Assembly (NCBI GenBank): GCA_000980495.1
Contig: LARN01000027.1
Span: 1-24,502, forward strand
Length of the DNA: 24,502 bases
From: Acinetobacter sp. N54.MGS-139
GTDB taxonomy: Bacteria > Pseudomonadota > Gammaproteobacteria > Burkholderiales > Burkholderiaceae_F
Direction of reading: 5' to 3'
Shown here: positions 9,104 to 17,704 of the stretch, piece by piece
Layout of the letters: the number at the start of each line of letters is the position of its first letter
How positions within the stretch are numbered: the stretch's first letter is position 1
Notes under the pieces: model-generated
Told to the model about the DNA's origin: nothing
Database searches by the model: none
What the model saw: the letters and a program-made list of their open reading frames with translations, nothing else
Translations under genes and position numbers: made by a program

Positions 9104-9448
9104 ATGAAAATCAAAGCGTTGTTGGTTGCTGCCGTATTAGCCGGAGAATTCGGTTTGTGTTTTGCCTCAACAGACGGCGACTTAATTCAAGGCGTGATAC
9201 CTTATCCCGACAGTGTTTCCGTGACTTCTGTGGTGATTGAACCGTTCCATCCTGAAATTGAAAGGCACACCGAAGGCTTCAATAGCGGATTTAAACCGCT
9301 TTGCCTGAAGATAACTCGAGTTCGTGAAGCTCAAGGTGCTTCTTGGGTGACTCAGACAAACGTCAAGCCTCTTTTTAGTGAAGAGGCTTGTCGAAAGGCA
9401 GCGATGGAAACGCCGAGCAGGCGCGAACATTTGCTTCATCAGGACTGA
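9104..9448 (+). CDS. Small secreted protein of unknown function
   Basis: The 114-residue product begins with a Sec signal peptide (MKIKALLVAAVLAGEFGLCFA, with likely cleavage before STDG). The mature part of about 93 residues has only two cysteines (in PLCLKI and EEACRK), which could form one disulfide in the periplasm. There is no lipobox, because the residue before the signal-peptide Cys is Leu. No known domain is recognised. GGAAGGA lies about 11 bases before the ATG, slightly far. The last 10 bases overlap the end of the convergent efflux gene. The signal peptide and ribosome site support a real gene. Confidence 0.65.
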   Translation: MKIKALLVAAVLAGEFGLCFASTDGDLIQGVIPYPDSVSVTSVVIEPFHPEIERHTEGFNSGFKPLCLKITRVREAQGASWVTQTNVKPLFSEEACRKAAMETPSRREHLLHQD

Positions 9449-10581
9449 GGAGTCCTCTTCGCAGGTGTGCCGTGAATTTCTGTGGTGAAGAACCGCAACA
9501 AAAGCAAACCTAATCCAAGCGCCACCGTGCACACGGCAAAAGACGTTGCCTGAATATTTCCTAAGCTCACGATCGGAGAGACGATGCCTCCGAGCAAGAA
9601 ACCGATGCTTCCGATGATGGCAGAAGCCGCGCCGGTAAAGATAAAGCCTAGGCAGAAAACCATCAGCAGCAGGCAGCCTTCATAGGTATACAAGTCTTTT
9701 GTCGTTAAGGCGAAAATAAAACCGGCGATTGAAGCGATCAGACTGCCTGCGGTTCCGAAGTATGTGGCTTTGGCCGTCGTAGAGAAGCGAACGGCAAGCA
9801 GGGCGCCTGCGCCGATCGCGACTGCGTTTAGGGCAAAAATCAGAGAGAAATGGAATTGAGAGAGACCGTATTCATTCTGAAGAATGAACGGTGTCGAAGA
9901 GATGTAGGCAAAAAGTGCGCCCATACCTAAGCCGAAAACTGTCGTGAAGACCGCAAAATTCAGAACCTTGCAGACCAAAGCAAAGCCCTCAAAAGAGCGC
10001 CAGAAAGAGCCTTGTTCGCGGGCTTCTTTCGGAAGCGTTTCTTTAACCGGAATCACCAAACCTGTAATCACCACTCCGATGCCGAGAAGTATGTAGAAAA
10101 TACCACGCCATCCGATGAGGTCAGCAACCGAACCGCCGATAACCGGAGCCGCAACCGGTGCGATTCCGTTGACGGCACCGACAATAGCAATGATCTTTGC
10201 CAGCTTTTTACCGGAGTACAAATCGGTCGGAGCCGAACGCGAGTAAACAATGGCGCCTGCGCCGCCCAAACCTTGAAGAAGCCGCGCGAAGTTGAAAGTG
10301 TCGATGTCTTGGGACAAGCAGCAAAAAAGCGTGGCTGCGATGTAAAGAAGAAGAGAAAAATACAGAACCGGTTTGCGGCCGTACCTATCGCTTAAAGGCC
10401 CGAAAATAATTTGGCCGACTGCAAGCCCGACCATACAGAAGGTCAGGCCTAATTGAACGGAAGAAACAGAAGTAGAGAACACTCTTGTCATCTCCGGCAT
10501 GGCCGGAAGGTACATGTCGATGACAAACGGTCCGAAGGCCGAGAGCAACCCCAACACAATGATTAAGTAAACCGAATACAT
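9439..10581 (-). CDS. Bcr/CflA-family drug-resistance MFS exporter
   Basis: This 380-residue inner-membrane transporter belongs to the 12-helix DHA1 proton antiporters of the Bcr/CflA group, which export drugs such as bicyclomycin and also small metabolites. The first helix holds FGPFVIDMYLPAMPEM, typical of the group. The MFS motif A follows at about 60-73 (FGPLSDRYGRKPVL), with LLQGLGGAGAIVYSRSAPTDLY after it. The length is slightly short of the usual 390-400. The ribosome site before the ATG at 10581 is weak, so the start is less certain than the rest. The gene appears to be transcribed alone. The substrate cannot be inferred. Confidence 0.88.
   Translation of the reverse strand: MYSVYLIIVLGLLSAFGPFVIDMYLPAMPEMTRVFSTSVSSVQLGLTFCMVGLAVGQIIFGPLSDRYGRKPVLYFSLLLYIAATLFCCLSQDIDTFNFARLLQGLGGAGAIVYSRSAPTDLYSGKKLAKIIAIVGAVNGIAPVAAPVIGGSVADLIGWRGIFYILLGIGVVITGLVIPVKETLPKEAREQGSFWRSFEGFALVCKVLNFAVFTTVFGLGMGALFAYISSTPFILQNEYGLSQFHFSLIFALNAVAIGAGALLAVRFSTTAKATYFGTAGSLIASIAGFIFALTTKDLYTYEGCLLLMVFCLGFIFTGAASAIIGSIGFLLGGIVSPIVSLGNIQATSFAVCTVALGLGLLLLRFFTTEIHGTPAKRTPQS
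9441..9456. other. Hairpin spanning the overlapping ends of two convergent genes
   Basis: AGGACT (9441-9446) and AGTCCT (9451-9456) are exact complements around a GAGG loop. The plus-strand stop codon at 9446-9448 is within it, and the minus-strand stop codon at 9439-9441 touches its edge. No T tract follows on either strand, so it may stabilise 3' ends and is not a standard terminator. Confidence 0.45.
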
Positions 10582-10791
10582 GCAAATCTTTAATGAAAGT
10601 CAGGCGCGCAGTTTAAGACTTTTAGAAGCTGATCTTGTCATTTTCTCTGCCAAGTCGAGATTGAGGGAAAAAATATTTTTCTTTACACAGTGGCAAAAGT
10701 GTGAGCAATACACCACTGATTTCAATAGGTTTGTGGTCTTTTTCACATAGTACTAATGCAGAAAAACCAGTGAAGTATGTAGATATAGAAA
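10582..10791. other. Spacer with the presumed promoter of the efflux gene
   Basis: No gene is visible. On the minus strand TTGCTC, 17 bases, then TAAAGA makes a weak promoter candidate. CAGTGG and CCACTG flank a 19-base centre near 10687-10720 and form an imperfect inverted repeat that could be an operator. Confidence 0.3.
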
Positions 10792-10812
10792 CACCTCGCA
10801 ATTTGCGAGGTG
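10792..10812 (-). terminator. Terminator hairpin after dcuC
   Basis: CACCTCGCAA and TTGCGAGGTG are perfect complements separated by one base. On the minus strand, downstream of the dcuC stop codon at 10835, the stem is followed by TTTCTAT. The stem is strong and the T tract short. Confidence 0.6.
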
Positions 10813-10834
10813 CTTCAAGAGGTCTAAAAAGGCT

Positions 10835-12109
10835 TTAGACGATGGTCAGCGCCAGAACGACAACGCCGACAATCAAAGGAATGGCCGTGCGTTTAACCAA
10901 TTGAATCGGAGGAACCATGGCCAAGCCGGAAAGCACAATCACAACGCCTGCGATCGGAGACATGGTACGGCCCATCTGGCCGGAGATAAGAGCCATGGCG
11001 CCGAGGTTCGGAATCGGCATGCCGAAGGAAGCAGCGTGCGGAGTGACGGCTTCATTGAAGGCAAAAGTTGCTGCGTCGCCGGAACCGGTGATGGCAGCCA
11101 TGATGAACGGACCGAAAGAACCGCCCCAGCGGGCGATTTCGTTGGAGCTCTTCAAAACCTCCACGAAAGCATCGATTAAACCTGTGGCTTTTAAGCCTGC
11201 GGCAAAAACGCCGGCCGTAATGATGATGCCCATGACGGAGCCATAGCCTTCGCCCATGCCTTTGAAAAAGTCTTTGGTGAACTGTTGAGGATTCACCCAT
11301 GAAACGATCAATGCGAAAATGGCACCAATGACCATGGCCTGAGCCACACCCATCTTAATGACCGGAACGTAAGAGTTGCCGAGCAGAAGAATGACCAAGG
11401 GAACCAAAGGAGCGATGGCTTTGAGCGGATTGATGCGTTCGACGCCCCCGCTGTGGTCAGCCGAAGTGTAGTAATCATCGAGTTCTTTAGCACTCGGCTT
11501 GTTGTCGCGGAGGATCAGGCAGACAATCGTGAGACCTACGGCACCGATTAACACCATGGCTAAAGAATAGGGCGTATGCAGGCTAATTAAGTCCATCATG
11601 TCCATATTGGCAATTTTGGCAACAACACTGTTGTGGCTCGTTCCCGGAGAAATGTTGGAGCCGAAAGTGCCCATCAGGACAGCGGCGCCGGCTGCGGCCG
11701 GTCGGATGCCTGCGCGGATCATCACAGGAATGAATGTAGCACCGACGGCGGCTGCGCAGCCCGAGGCAGACGGAATGGCGACGTTAATAAAGCTCGTGAT
11801 GATCGTTGTGGCAGGAATCAAGAGAATGCCGAGTTTATTTAAAGGAGCGGCTAAAAATTTAACCAAATTTTTATCGCATCCTGTGGTCGTTACCACATAG
11901 GCAAAGCCCATAGAGGAACAGATCGCCATGATGAGCGAAGCGTTTGCCATGCTTTTGGCAAACTGATCGAGTGCTGCCATCGGTTTCATGGCAATACAGC
12001 AAAGGAATAGGCCGGCGGTAAACAGCACCAAACGCGTCTCAAAACGCTTGATCAGGCAGTAAACCGTGACCAGGATTACAGCGATCGCAATCCAAGCGGT
12101 TAGAGTCAT
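10835..12109 (-). CDS. dcuC: DcuC-family anaerobic C4-dicarboxylate carrier
   Basis: The 424-residue protein is an inner-membrane carrier of the DcuC family, which moves succinate, fumarate and related acids under anaerobic growth. It has the family's alternating hydrophobic segments, with SASGCAAAVGATFIPVMIRA in the first half. In the second half GSGDAATFAFNEAVTPHA is followed by GRTMSPIAGVVIVLSG. It is intact, unlike the paralogue at 4454-5810, and has diverged strongly from it, so the two are unlikely to be recent duplicates. AAAGG lies 8 bases before the ATG. It faces away from rmuC across a 195-base gap. The exact substrate is not determined, and members of the family also carry other small carboxylates. 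Confidence 0.88.
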   Translation of the reverse strand: MTLTAWIAIAVILVTVYCLIKRFETRLVLFTAGLFLCCIAMKPMAALDQFAKSMANASLIMAICSSMGFAYVVTTTGCDKNLVKFLAAPLNKLGILLIPATTIITSFINVAIPSASGCAAAVGATFIPVMIRAGIRPAAAGAAVLMGTFGSNISPGTSHNSVVAKIANMDMMDLISLHTPYSLAMVLIGAVGLTIVCLILRDNKPSAKELDDYYTSADHSGGVERINPLKAIAPLVPLVILLLGNSYVPVIKMGVAQAMVIGAIFALIVSWVNPQQFTKDFFKGMGEGYGSVMGIIITAGVFAAGLKATGLIDAFVEVLKSSNEIARWGGSFGPFIMAAITGSGDAATFAFNEAVTPHAASFGMPIPNLGAMALISGQMGRTMSPIAGVVIVLSGLAMVPPIQLVKRTAIPLIVGVVVLALTIV

Positions 12110-12137
12110 AAAAATACCTTTTGAAATGAATAAAGGA

Positions 12138-12160
12138 GGCCGTTAGGCCGCTTAAGGCCG
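12138..12160. promoter_or_regulatory. Three GGCCG repeats upstream of dcuC
   Basis: GGCCG occurs at 12138-12142, 12146-12150 and 12156-12160, just upstream of dcuC in its leader region. Because GGCC is self-complementary, alternative small hairpins can form. Whether this has a regulatory role is unknown. Confidence 0.25.
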
Positions 12161-12262
12161 TCATTATAAGTGTTACTGCTTACTCGTTGTCACTTAATAC
12201 TTTCGGAGGTGTTTTGCAGCTGACGGATTTCAGCCCGAAAGGCAAAACCGCTCAGAAAAAGA

Positions 12263-12291
12263 TTGGTTTATTCTGTCTTTTTTTGAATACT
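12263..12291 (+). promoter_or_regulatory. Candidate promoter of rmuC
   Basis: TTGGTT, a 17-base spacer and AATACT make a plausible sigma-70 promoter that ends 13 bases before the rmuC ATG. Transcription would begin about 7 bases before the ATG, which fits the absence of a Shine-Dalgarno motif there. Confidence 0.35.
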
Positions 12292-12304
12292 CTCTAAAAA
12301 TAAA

Positions 12305-13966
12305 ATGAACGATTGGCTGACTCGAGTCTCTGCCGCCAGCGGTATCCCCTCTGAAATCTTTATTCTTGGCTTCATTGCATTTTTTCTGCTGATTGTCTTA
12401 GTCATCGGCCTTATCTACTGCCTTATCAGACTAAAAAGCATCAGTGCGAATACGCTTCAGACGGTTGCTCAGGCTCGAATGGCTTGGCGGGAGGACCTGG
12501 GTGCGGCTGTCACCCAAAGTAAGGATCTGATTGCCGATCGTATGAAACCGAATTTTATGGAAACGGAACGTACGCTGGAACGCTCCTTTCAGGATGTTTC
12601 GGCCGGAATCAGAAGCGAAACCTTTGCCAGCCTGAAGGCTGTGCAGGACACGCTTAACCAGTCTCTTACACGTAATGATGAGCAAATCAGTTCGGTAAAC
12701 AAGCGCTTTGAGGAGTTATCCAGAAGTATCCGAGAAGAGATTGCAGAAAGCGGAAAAGTGGTCCAAAGCACATTGAACCAATCGCTGATTCGAAACGATG
12801 AGCAGATTAAGAGCCTGAATGAGCGTTTTGAAGAACTCTCGAAGACGCTCCGCGGAGAAATTTTTTCCAATCTGAAAGCCGTCCAAGATACGCTGAATCA
12901 GTCGCTCACCCGCAATGACGAACAGCTTCGCGGCGTGAACCAGCGTTTTGAAACGTTATCTTCGACATTGAATACCTCGTTAAATGAACTGCGTAAACAG
13001 GTCGATGACGATTTGAAAGTACTTAATAAAGATAATGAAGCCAAGTTAGAAAAGATCCGAGAAACCGTAGAAGAGAAACTCCAAAACACGCTGACAAGTA
13101 AAGTCGGAGAAAGCTTCTCCCAGGTGACTCAGCAGTTAAACCGCGTCTATGAAGGTTTAGGCCAGATGAAAGAGTTGGCCGAAGAAGTGGGCGGGTTGAA
13201 GCGCGTTTTTGTCAACGTCAAGAGCCGCGGCATGCTCGGTGAAGTTCAGCTTGAAGCACTGCTGAAGGAATACTTCACCGAGAGTCAGTATGTTAAAAAT
13301 GCCCATCCGGTTCCGTCTAAACCGAAGATGGTGGTTGAGTTCGCCGTCAAACTGCCGGGCTTAAATGGCAGAACTTGTCTCTTGCCGATTGATGCGAAGT
13401 TCCCGGTAGAGGATTACCAGAGACTCCTGCAGGCAGCCGATGAAGGCGATCGAGAAGGTGTTGCGGAGGCTCGTTCTAAATTAAGAACGCGTTTTAGAAA
13501 TGAAGGCAAATCGATTGCCGAGTACATCAATGTGCCGGAGACCACAGATTTTGCGATTATGTTTATTCCGTCGGAAGGACTTTATGCAGAGGCTTTGGCG
13601 CTGGAAGGTTTGACCAACGAACTCTTCACGTCTTACCGCGTATACATCATGGGCCCGTCGACGCTGGCGAGCGCCCTTTGTGCTTATCGCGCCGGTTTCC
13701 AGACGCTCGCAATTGAAAAGAAGAGCTCGGAAATCAGAAAGATCTTGTCTTCAGTCCAGACGGAATTTGCGAAGTACGGCGAAGTCCTAAATAAACTTAA
13801 ATCTCAGGTTGAAACAGTCGTTAAAACCGTAGATATCGTTCAGAACAAGACAAGGAAGATGAATCTTCAGCTGGAGGTCGCGTCTGAGAGCGATAAAGAA
13901 GAGGACCAGCCGATGTCTCTGCCGTCTCCGATTTCGAACCAGAACTCGCTGACTTCGGAGTCTTAG
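12305..13966 (+). CDS. rmuC: DNA recombination protein RmuC homologue
   Basis: The 553-residue protein has an N-terminal membrane helix (about 18-43), a long coiled coil (about 75-300) and the RmuC nuclease-like domain (about 300-530). In that domain GMLGEVQLEALL and PIDAKFP provide the Glu and Asp-x-Lys of a PD-(D/E)xK-type core. RmuC in E. coli limits inversion at short inverted repeats and belongs to the recombination and DNA-limitation machinery. The coiled coil holds three copies of a 40-residue repeat. No clear ribosome site precedes the ATG, and a promoter candidate lies so close that the mRNA may be nearly leaderless. The C-terminal 25 residues are acidic and serine-rich and look disordered. 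Confidence 0.92.
   Translation: MNDWLTRVSAASGIPSEIFILGFIAFFLLIVLVIGLIYCLIRLKSISANTLQTVAQARMAWREDLGAAVTQSKDLIADRMKPNFMETERTLERSFQDVSAGIRSETFASLKAVQDTLNQSLTRNDEQISSVNKRFEELSRSIREEIAESGKVVQSTLNQSLIRNDEQIKSLNERFEELSKTLRGEIFSNLKAVQDTLNQSLTRNDEQLRGVNQRFETLSSTLNTSLNELRKQVDDDLKVLNKDNEAKLEKIRETVEEKLQNTLTSKVGESFSQVTQQLNRVYEGLGQMKELAEEVGGLKRVFVNVKSRGMLGEVQLEALLKEYFTESQYVKNAHPVPSKPKMVVEFAVKLPGLNGRTCLLPIDAKFPVEDYQRLLQAADEGDREGVAEARSKLRTRFRNEGKSIAEYINVPETTDFAIMFIPSEGLYAEALALEGLTNELFTSYRVYIMGPSTLASALCAYRAGFQTLAIEKKSSEIRKILSSVQTEFAKYGEVLNKLKSQVETVVKTVDIVQNKTRKMNLQLEVASESDKEEDQPMSLPSPISNQNSLTSES
12641..12961 (+). repeat. 120-bp (40-codon) in-frame tandem repeat in rmuC
   Basis: Units start at 12641, 12761 and 12881, and the third is truncated at about 27 codons. 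Each begins VQxTLNQSL(T/I)RNDEQ and continues to RFE(E/T)LS. The protein is well conserved between units while many codons differ synonymously, so the duplication is old and under selection. The period suits a coiled-coil extension. Confidence 0.85.
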
Positions 13967-14014
13967 AAAAATTATCGGAGAACCGAACCTCCGCTTGAGA
14001 CCTATATACGAAAA

Positions 14015-14035
14015 GAGCCGGAAGATTTCCGGCTC
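14015..14035. terminator. Terminator between rmuC and the NSS operon
   Basis: GAGCCGGAA and TTCCGGCTC are perfect complements around GAT. On the minus strand the stem is followed by TTTTCG, so it ends the NSS operon. For rmuC on the plus strand only AAATTC follows, which is weaker. Confidence 0.75.
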
Positions 14036-14054
14036 AAATTCTATGGAAAGCTCA

Positions 14055-14381
14055 TTAGGCTTTCATTGTTTTTTCGGCCACAAATGCAGCCAGTTCCCGG
14101 GCAGCGTCTTTTGCTCTTTCCGGCGCTGCATCAAAAATCTCAGCCATGAGGCGTTCGCTGACGTACTCAGGATTGAAGTCCAAGTGCAGATCGTTGCCGT
14201 GCATCTCACATTTTGTGAAGGCGCCGTCGGGCGAGCACTGAGAAGCGATTTCAGCAACTTTGCCCTTGGCAAGCATTGCGATTACGGGATTCTTGAAAGA
14301 TAACTCGACGTGGTTGGCAGAGATATTCTTTAAGTTCAAGAAATCACGTGCTTTGTAGAGCTGTTCAATAGGGAGGGCCAT
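14055..14381 (-). CDS. 108-residue protein of unknown function, last gene of the NSS operon
   Basis: This is a soluble protein with no signal peptide or membrane segment. It starts MALPIEQLYKARDFLNLKN, has two cysteines (SQCSPDG and TKCEMHG) and ends in an alanine-rich amphipathic helix. I do not recognise a domain. AAAGGAAG lies 4 bases before the ATG, and the start is 30 bases after the stop of the upstream symporter, so it is probably translated from the same mRNA. A terminator follows directly. Its position suggests a link to amino-acid uptake or use, but that is only context. Confidence 0.7.
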   Translation of the reverse strand: MALPIEQLYKARDFLNLKNISANHVELSFKNPVIAMLAKGKVAEIASQCSPDGAFTKCEMHGNDLHLDFNPEYVSERLMAEIFDAAPERAKDAARELAAFVAEKTMKA

Positions 14382-14411
14382 TTTCTTCCTTTCTAAAAAT
14401 TTTCGGATATT

Positions 14412-15755
14412 TTAGTTCATCAGTCCGGAGATAAGCACGGCTAAGACAAGTGCAGGGCAAAGAACGCCGATACAGACTCTGAGCACTTTCTTCCATCCCG
14501 GGTAGTTCTGAAGAGAAGTCCAATGGGTGTGAACTTTATCCCAAGCGAACCAAGCAGCCAGCAGACAGGCAATGATGCCGCCGATCGGAAGACCTAAGTT
14601 GGAGACAAAGAAGTCTGCCAGGTCAAAGGCGGTCTTGCCGAATATCTTGTAATCTGCCAAAAGGCCGAAGGACAAAGCACACGGAATACTAAGAATCAGC
14701 ATGAAGAGCAGGCAGACGGTCACGGCTGTTGCACGCTTCATATTGAGTTCCTGAACCATCCACGTAATGTCAATTTCAAGCATGGACACGGCTGAAGTTA
14801 AAGCAGCAATGATCAGGCAGAAGAAAAAGACGATGGAGAACAAGTAACCGAAAGGCAGCTTGGCAAAAATCACCGGCATCGTAATGAAGGTGAGGCCGGG
14901 GCCTGCCGCCGGGTCCATTCCAAAAGCGAAATTAGCCGGAAGAATCATCAAACCTGCCATCAAGGAGATGAGCAGAGAAAGCACCACAATCCAGAAAGTG
15001 GAGCTCACGAGTTCTGTCTTATTGTCGATATAGGCGCCGTATGTAATCATGCAGCCGGCACCGACCGAGAACGAGAAGAAAACCAGCCCCATGGAATCCA
15101 GCAGTGTTTTCCAGCTGAACTTGGAGAAATCAGGCAGGAAAAGGTATTCCACACCCTTCATGGCGCCGGGCTGCATCAGACCTGTGATGATCAGAATGAT
15201 CATGAAGATAAACAGCATCGGCATAAGGATCTTGGAACATAATTCGATGCCGCCTCGAATACCGAAGGCAACCACAAATCCGACTAAGGCAAGGAAGCCG
15301 ATCTGAGCGGAAATGGCAACCCAGGGCGAGGAAGACAGGCTTCCGAACAGTGCGCCGAGGGTTTCCGGGTTGGCGGCGGGGAACCCGATGATGGCTTCAA
15401 AGAAGTACAACAGGCACCAGCCGCCGACTACAGAATAAAACGAAAGAACGACAAAGCCGATGATGATGCCGAGATAACCCAAGACTGACCAGAAGGATCC
15501 GCCTAAGTTTCGGTAAGCCGTGACGATTCCGCCTTTACCGGCTTTGCCCAAGGTGATTTCCGTGAGCAAAAGGCCGAAAGCCAAGGTAAAGGAAAAAATA
15601 ATGTAGGGGAGCAGGAAGGCTGCTCCGCCTTCGGCGCCGGCCATGTATGGGAACTTCCAAATTGCACCCAGACCGATGGCCGCGCCGACACTGGCTAAGA
15701 CAAACCCAACTTTGCCGGTAAATGTTTTTTCTTGTTGTTTTGATGCTTGGGACAT
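14412..15755 (-). CDS. NSS-family sodium-dependent amino-acid symporter (downstream copy)
   Basis: This 447-residue inner-membrane protein belongs to the neurotransmitter:sodium symporter (LeuT/MhsT) family, which imports amino acids with sodium. Helix 1 holds the family signature GLGAIWKFPYMAG, with EGGAAFLLPY after it, and helix 6 lies in the FFSFSVGAGCMITYG region. The length is that of bacterial members with 11-12 helices. GAGGAAG lies 9 bases before the ATG. The start is 20 bases after the stop of a clear paralogue, so this is a tandem duplicate in one operon. Substrate cannot be read from sequence, and hydrophobic or aromatic amino acids are common for bacterial members. Confidence 0.92.
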   Translation of the reverse strand: MSQASKQQEKTFTGKVGFVLASVGAAIGLGAIWKFPYMAGAEGGAAFLLPYIIFSFTLAFGLLLTEITLGKAGKGGIVTAYRNLGGSFWSVLGYLGIIIGFVVLSFYSVVGGWCLLYFFEAIIGFPAANPETLGALFGSLSSSPWVAISAQIGFLALVGFVVAFGIRGGIELCSKILMPMLFIFMIILIITGLMQPGAMKGVEYLFLPDFSKFSWKTLLDSMGLVFFSFSVGAGCMITYGAYIDNKTELVSSTFWIVVLSLLISLMAGLMILPANFAFGMDPAAGPGLTFITMPVIFAKLPFGYLFSIVFFFCLIIAALTSAVSMLEIDITWMVQELNMKRATAVTVCLLFMLILSIPCALSFGLLADYKIFGKTAFDLADFFVSNLGLPIGGIIACLLAAWFAWDKVHTHWTSLQNYPGWKKVLRVCIGVLCPALVLAVLISGLMN

Positions 15756-15775
15756 CTGAGAATACTTCCTCGGTT

Positions 15776-17110
15776 TTAAATCAGATTAAAGATTGCAACC
15801 ACAACGATGAAGCAGGGTGCAACGAAAGCCAGCATAAAGCGGAAGAACTTCATGAAGCCGTCGGAATGCTTAACGCTGGAGTTGATTTCATATTTGGTGC
15901 GGTCAAAGAAGAACCAGCCCGTCATCGCAACAACGAAGATGGCGCTGAGCGGCATCAGGATGTTGCAGCAGAGGAAGTCGATCGCATCAAAAATGTTCTT
16001 GTCCATGATCTTGTAATCAGCCCACGGACCCATCGAGAGAGCAGACGGAATAGAGCAGATGGAAAGAACGATGAACAGAAGAACGGAAGCTGTTTTGCGG
16101 GAGAAATGGAATTCGTCCATTAAATAAGCCAGGGGAACTTCGAACAAGGAAATCATCGAAGTCAGAGCGGCAACCAGCAAACAGCCGTAGAAGCAAACGG
16201 CAAAAACGTCGCCTAACGGAATGTGAGAGAACACGGCAGGCATCGTGATGAATGTCAGACCGGGGCCGGCAGACGGATTCAGACCGAAAGAGATAACCGG
16301 CGGAATAACCATTAAGCCCGCGAGAATGCAGGAAATGAAGGCTAAAACGGAGACCCAAAGAGCAGTGGTGGTCAGGTTTTCTTTATGAGAAATATAAGAA
16401 CCGTAGGTGACCATAATGCCCATGCCGACGGAGAGCGAGAAGAATGTGAAGCCCATGGCGTTGAGCAGAGAGTTTGCCGTGACCTGGTCCCACTTCGGAG
16501 AGAAGAGGAACTTAAGACCTTCCCAGGCACCGGGCAGCGTCAGACCGCGAATAATCAGGACGATCATCAGCACAAACAGCAGCGGCATGAGCACTTTAGA
16601 CATGCGCTCGATACCCTTGTTTACACCGAAAATCAGGACACCGGCGGTAATGGCCAGGAAAAGGGTTTGGTAAAAAATAGCGGACACCGGAGTGCTGACT
16701 GTTTTAAGGAAGGTCTTTTCCAGCATTGCTAGGTCAGACGAAGCGGCATTTCCCATGATGGCTTCAAACAAATAAGTCAGACACCATCCGCCTACCGTAC
16801 TGTAGTAGGTCATGATCAGGAATGCACAAAGAACACCGATGAAGCCTAGAGGAGCCCAGAACTTGCCTCCGATGCGGCGGAAACTCGTGACGGAACTTCC
16901 TCGTCCGGCTCGGCCGATGATGATTTCAGCAAGAATCAAAGTGACGCCGAAAAACAGCACCATCAGGATAAACGGAATAATAAAAGCAGAACCGCCGTTG
17001 GCACCGGCCATGTACGGAAATTTCCAAATGGCTCCGAGACCGACGGCAGAACCGGTTGCAGCCAGGATCATGCCGGTCTTGGAACTCCAGTTGGAGCGTG
17101 CATCAGACAT
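15776..17110 (-). CDS. NSS-family sodium-dependent amino-acid symporter (upstream copy)
   Basis: First gene of the three-gene minus-strand operon, 444 residues. It carries GLGAIWKFPYMAGANGG in helix 1 and FFSLSVGMGIMVTYGSYIS in the helix 6 region, where the unwound substrate site lies in LeuT. It aligns along its whole length with the downstream copy but has diverged clearly (ANGGSAFIIPF against AEGGAAFLLPY, for example). The two may differ in substrate. AGAAGGGAG lies 6 bases before the ATG. The promoter must lie in the AT-rich region above 17111, but I cannot identify it with confidence. Confidence 0.92.
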   Translation of the reverse strand: MSDARSNWSSKTGMILAATGSAVGLGAIWKFPYMAGANGGSAFIIPFILMVLFFGVTLILAEIIIGRAGRGSSVTSFRRIGGKFWAPLGFIGVLCAFLIMTYYSTVGGWCLTYLFEAIMGNAASSDLAMLEKTFLKTVSTPVSAIFYQTLFLAITAGVLIFGVNKGIERMSKVLMPLLFVLMIVLIIRGLTLPGAWEGLKFLFSPKWDQVTANSLLNAMGFTFFSLSVGMGIMVTYGSYISHKENLTTTALWVSVLAFISCILAGLMVIPPVISFGLNPSAGPGLTFITMPAVFSHIPLGDVFAVCFYGCLLVAALTSMISLFEVPLAYLMDEFHFSRKTASVLLFIVLSICSIPSALSMGPWADYKIMDKNIFDAIDFLCCNILMPLSAIFVVAMTGWFFFDRTKYEINSSVKHSDGFMKFFRFMLAFVAPCFIVVVAIFNLI

Positions 17111-17704
17111 TGAAGACTCCCTTCTAAAAAGTGATATGAAAAACGACTATTTATAAATGAATGAAGTAATTGTATATGCCGCTTTTCGGTTCTTTAACGG
17201 GATTCAGTAGGAAATCGTCGCTCAAGCACTCAAATTTCTGACAAATTTTTCCTTTTTTGCCTCTTTTGACTAAGTTTTTGTCTCAAAGAACTTCGTGTAA
17301 TCACTCATAAATAACCTGTAAATACCAGCAAAAATTTCAGAAGGTCGAAATTTGCATTCTAAAAATCGGAAATGAGAAGTATTACCGTGGAGTTAAGGCC
17401 CGATTAGTGAAGATACGAAGAAAGCGGTAGGAAATGATTACCCACTTTTGGTACCGTTTTGGTCGAACAAATTCTTTAGAAGATGTAAAAGTTTTTCTTA
17501 TGTCACTATGGGTATTAATACGTAAAGATGAAGAAAGGATGAGCTATGCGGAAAATTATTTCTTTTTCAATTCAATAAGTAAAAGAAAAATTCGGTTGGG
17601 CGAAATAATTTGCAAAGCGGAAAAATCAAAAGTCAAGAAATTTATTTTGTCTTCTTTTTCGTGAAAATGCGACAAAAGTATGGTTTTTAATGAATGTTGG
17701 TGTT

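Noticed and set aside
17434..17664. 76-codon open frame on the plus strand
   Set aside because: The purine motif abuts the ATG, composition is unlike neighbouring genes and no family resemblance is seen.
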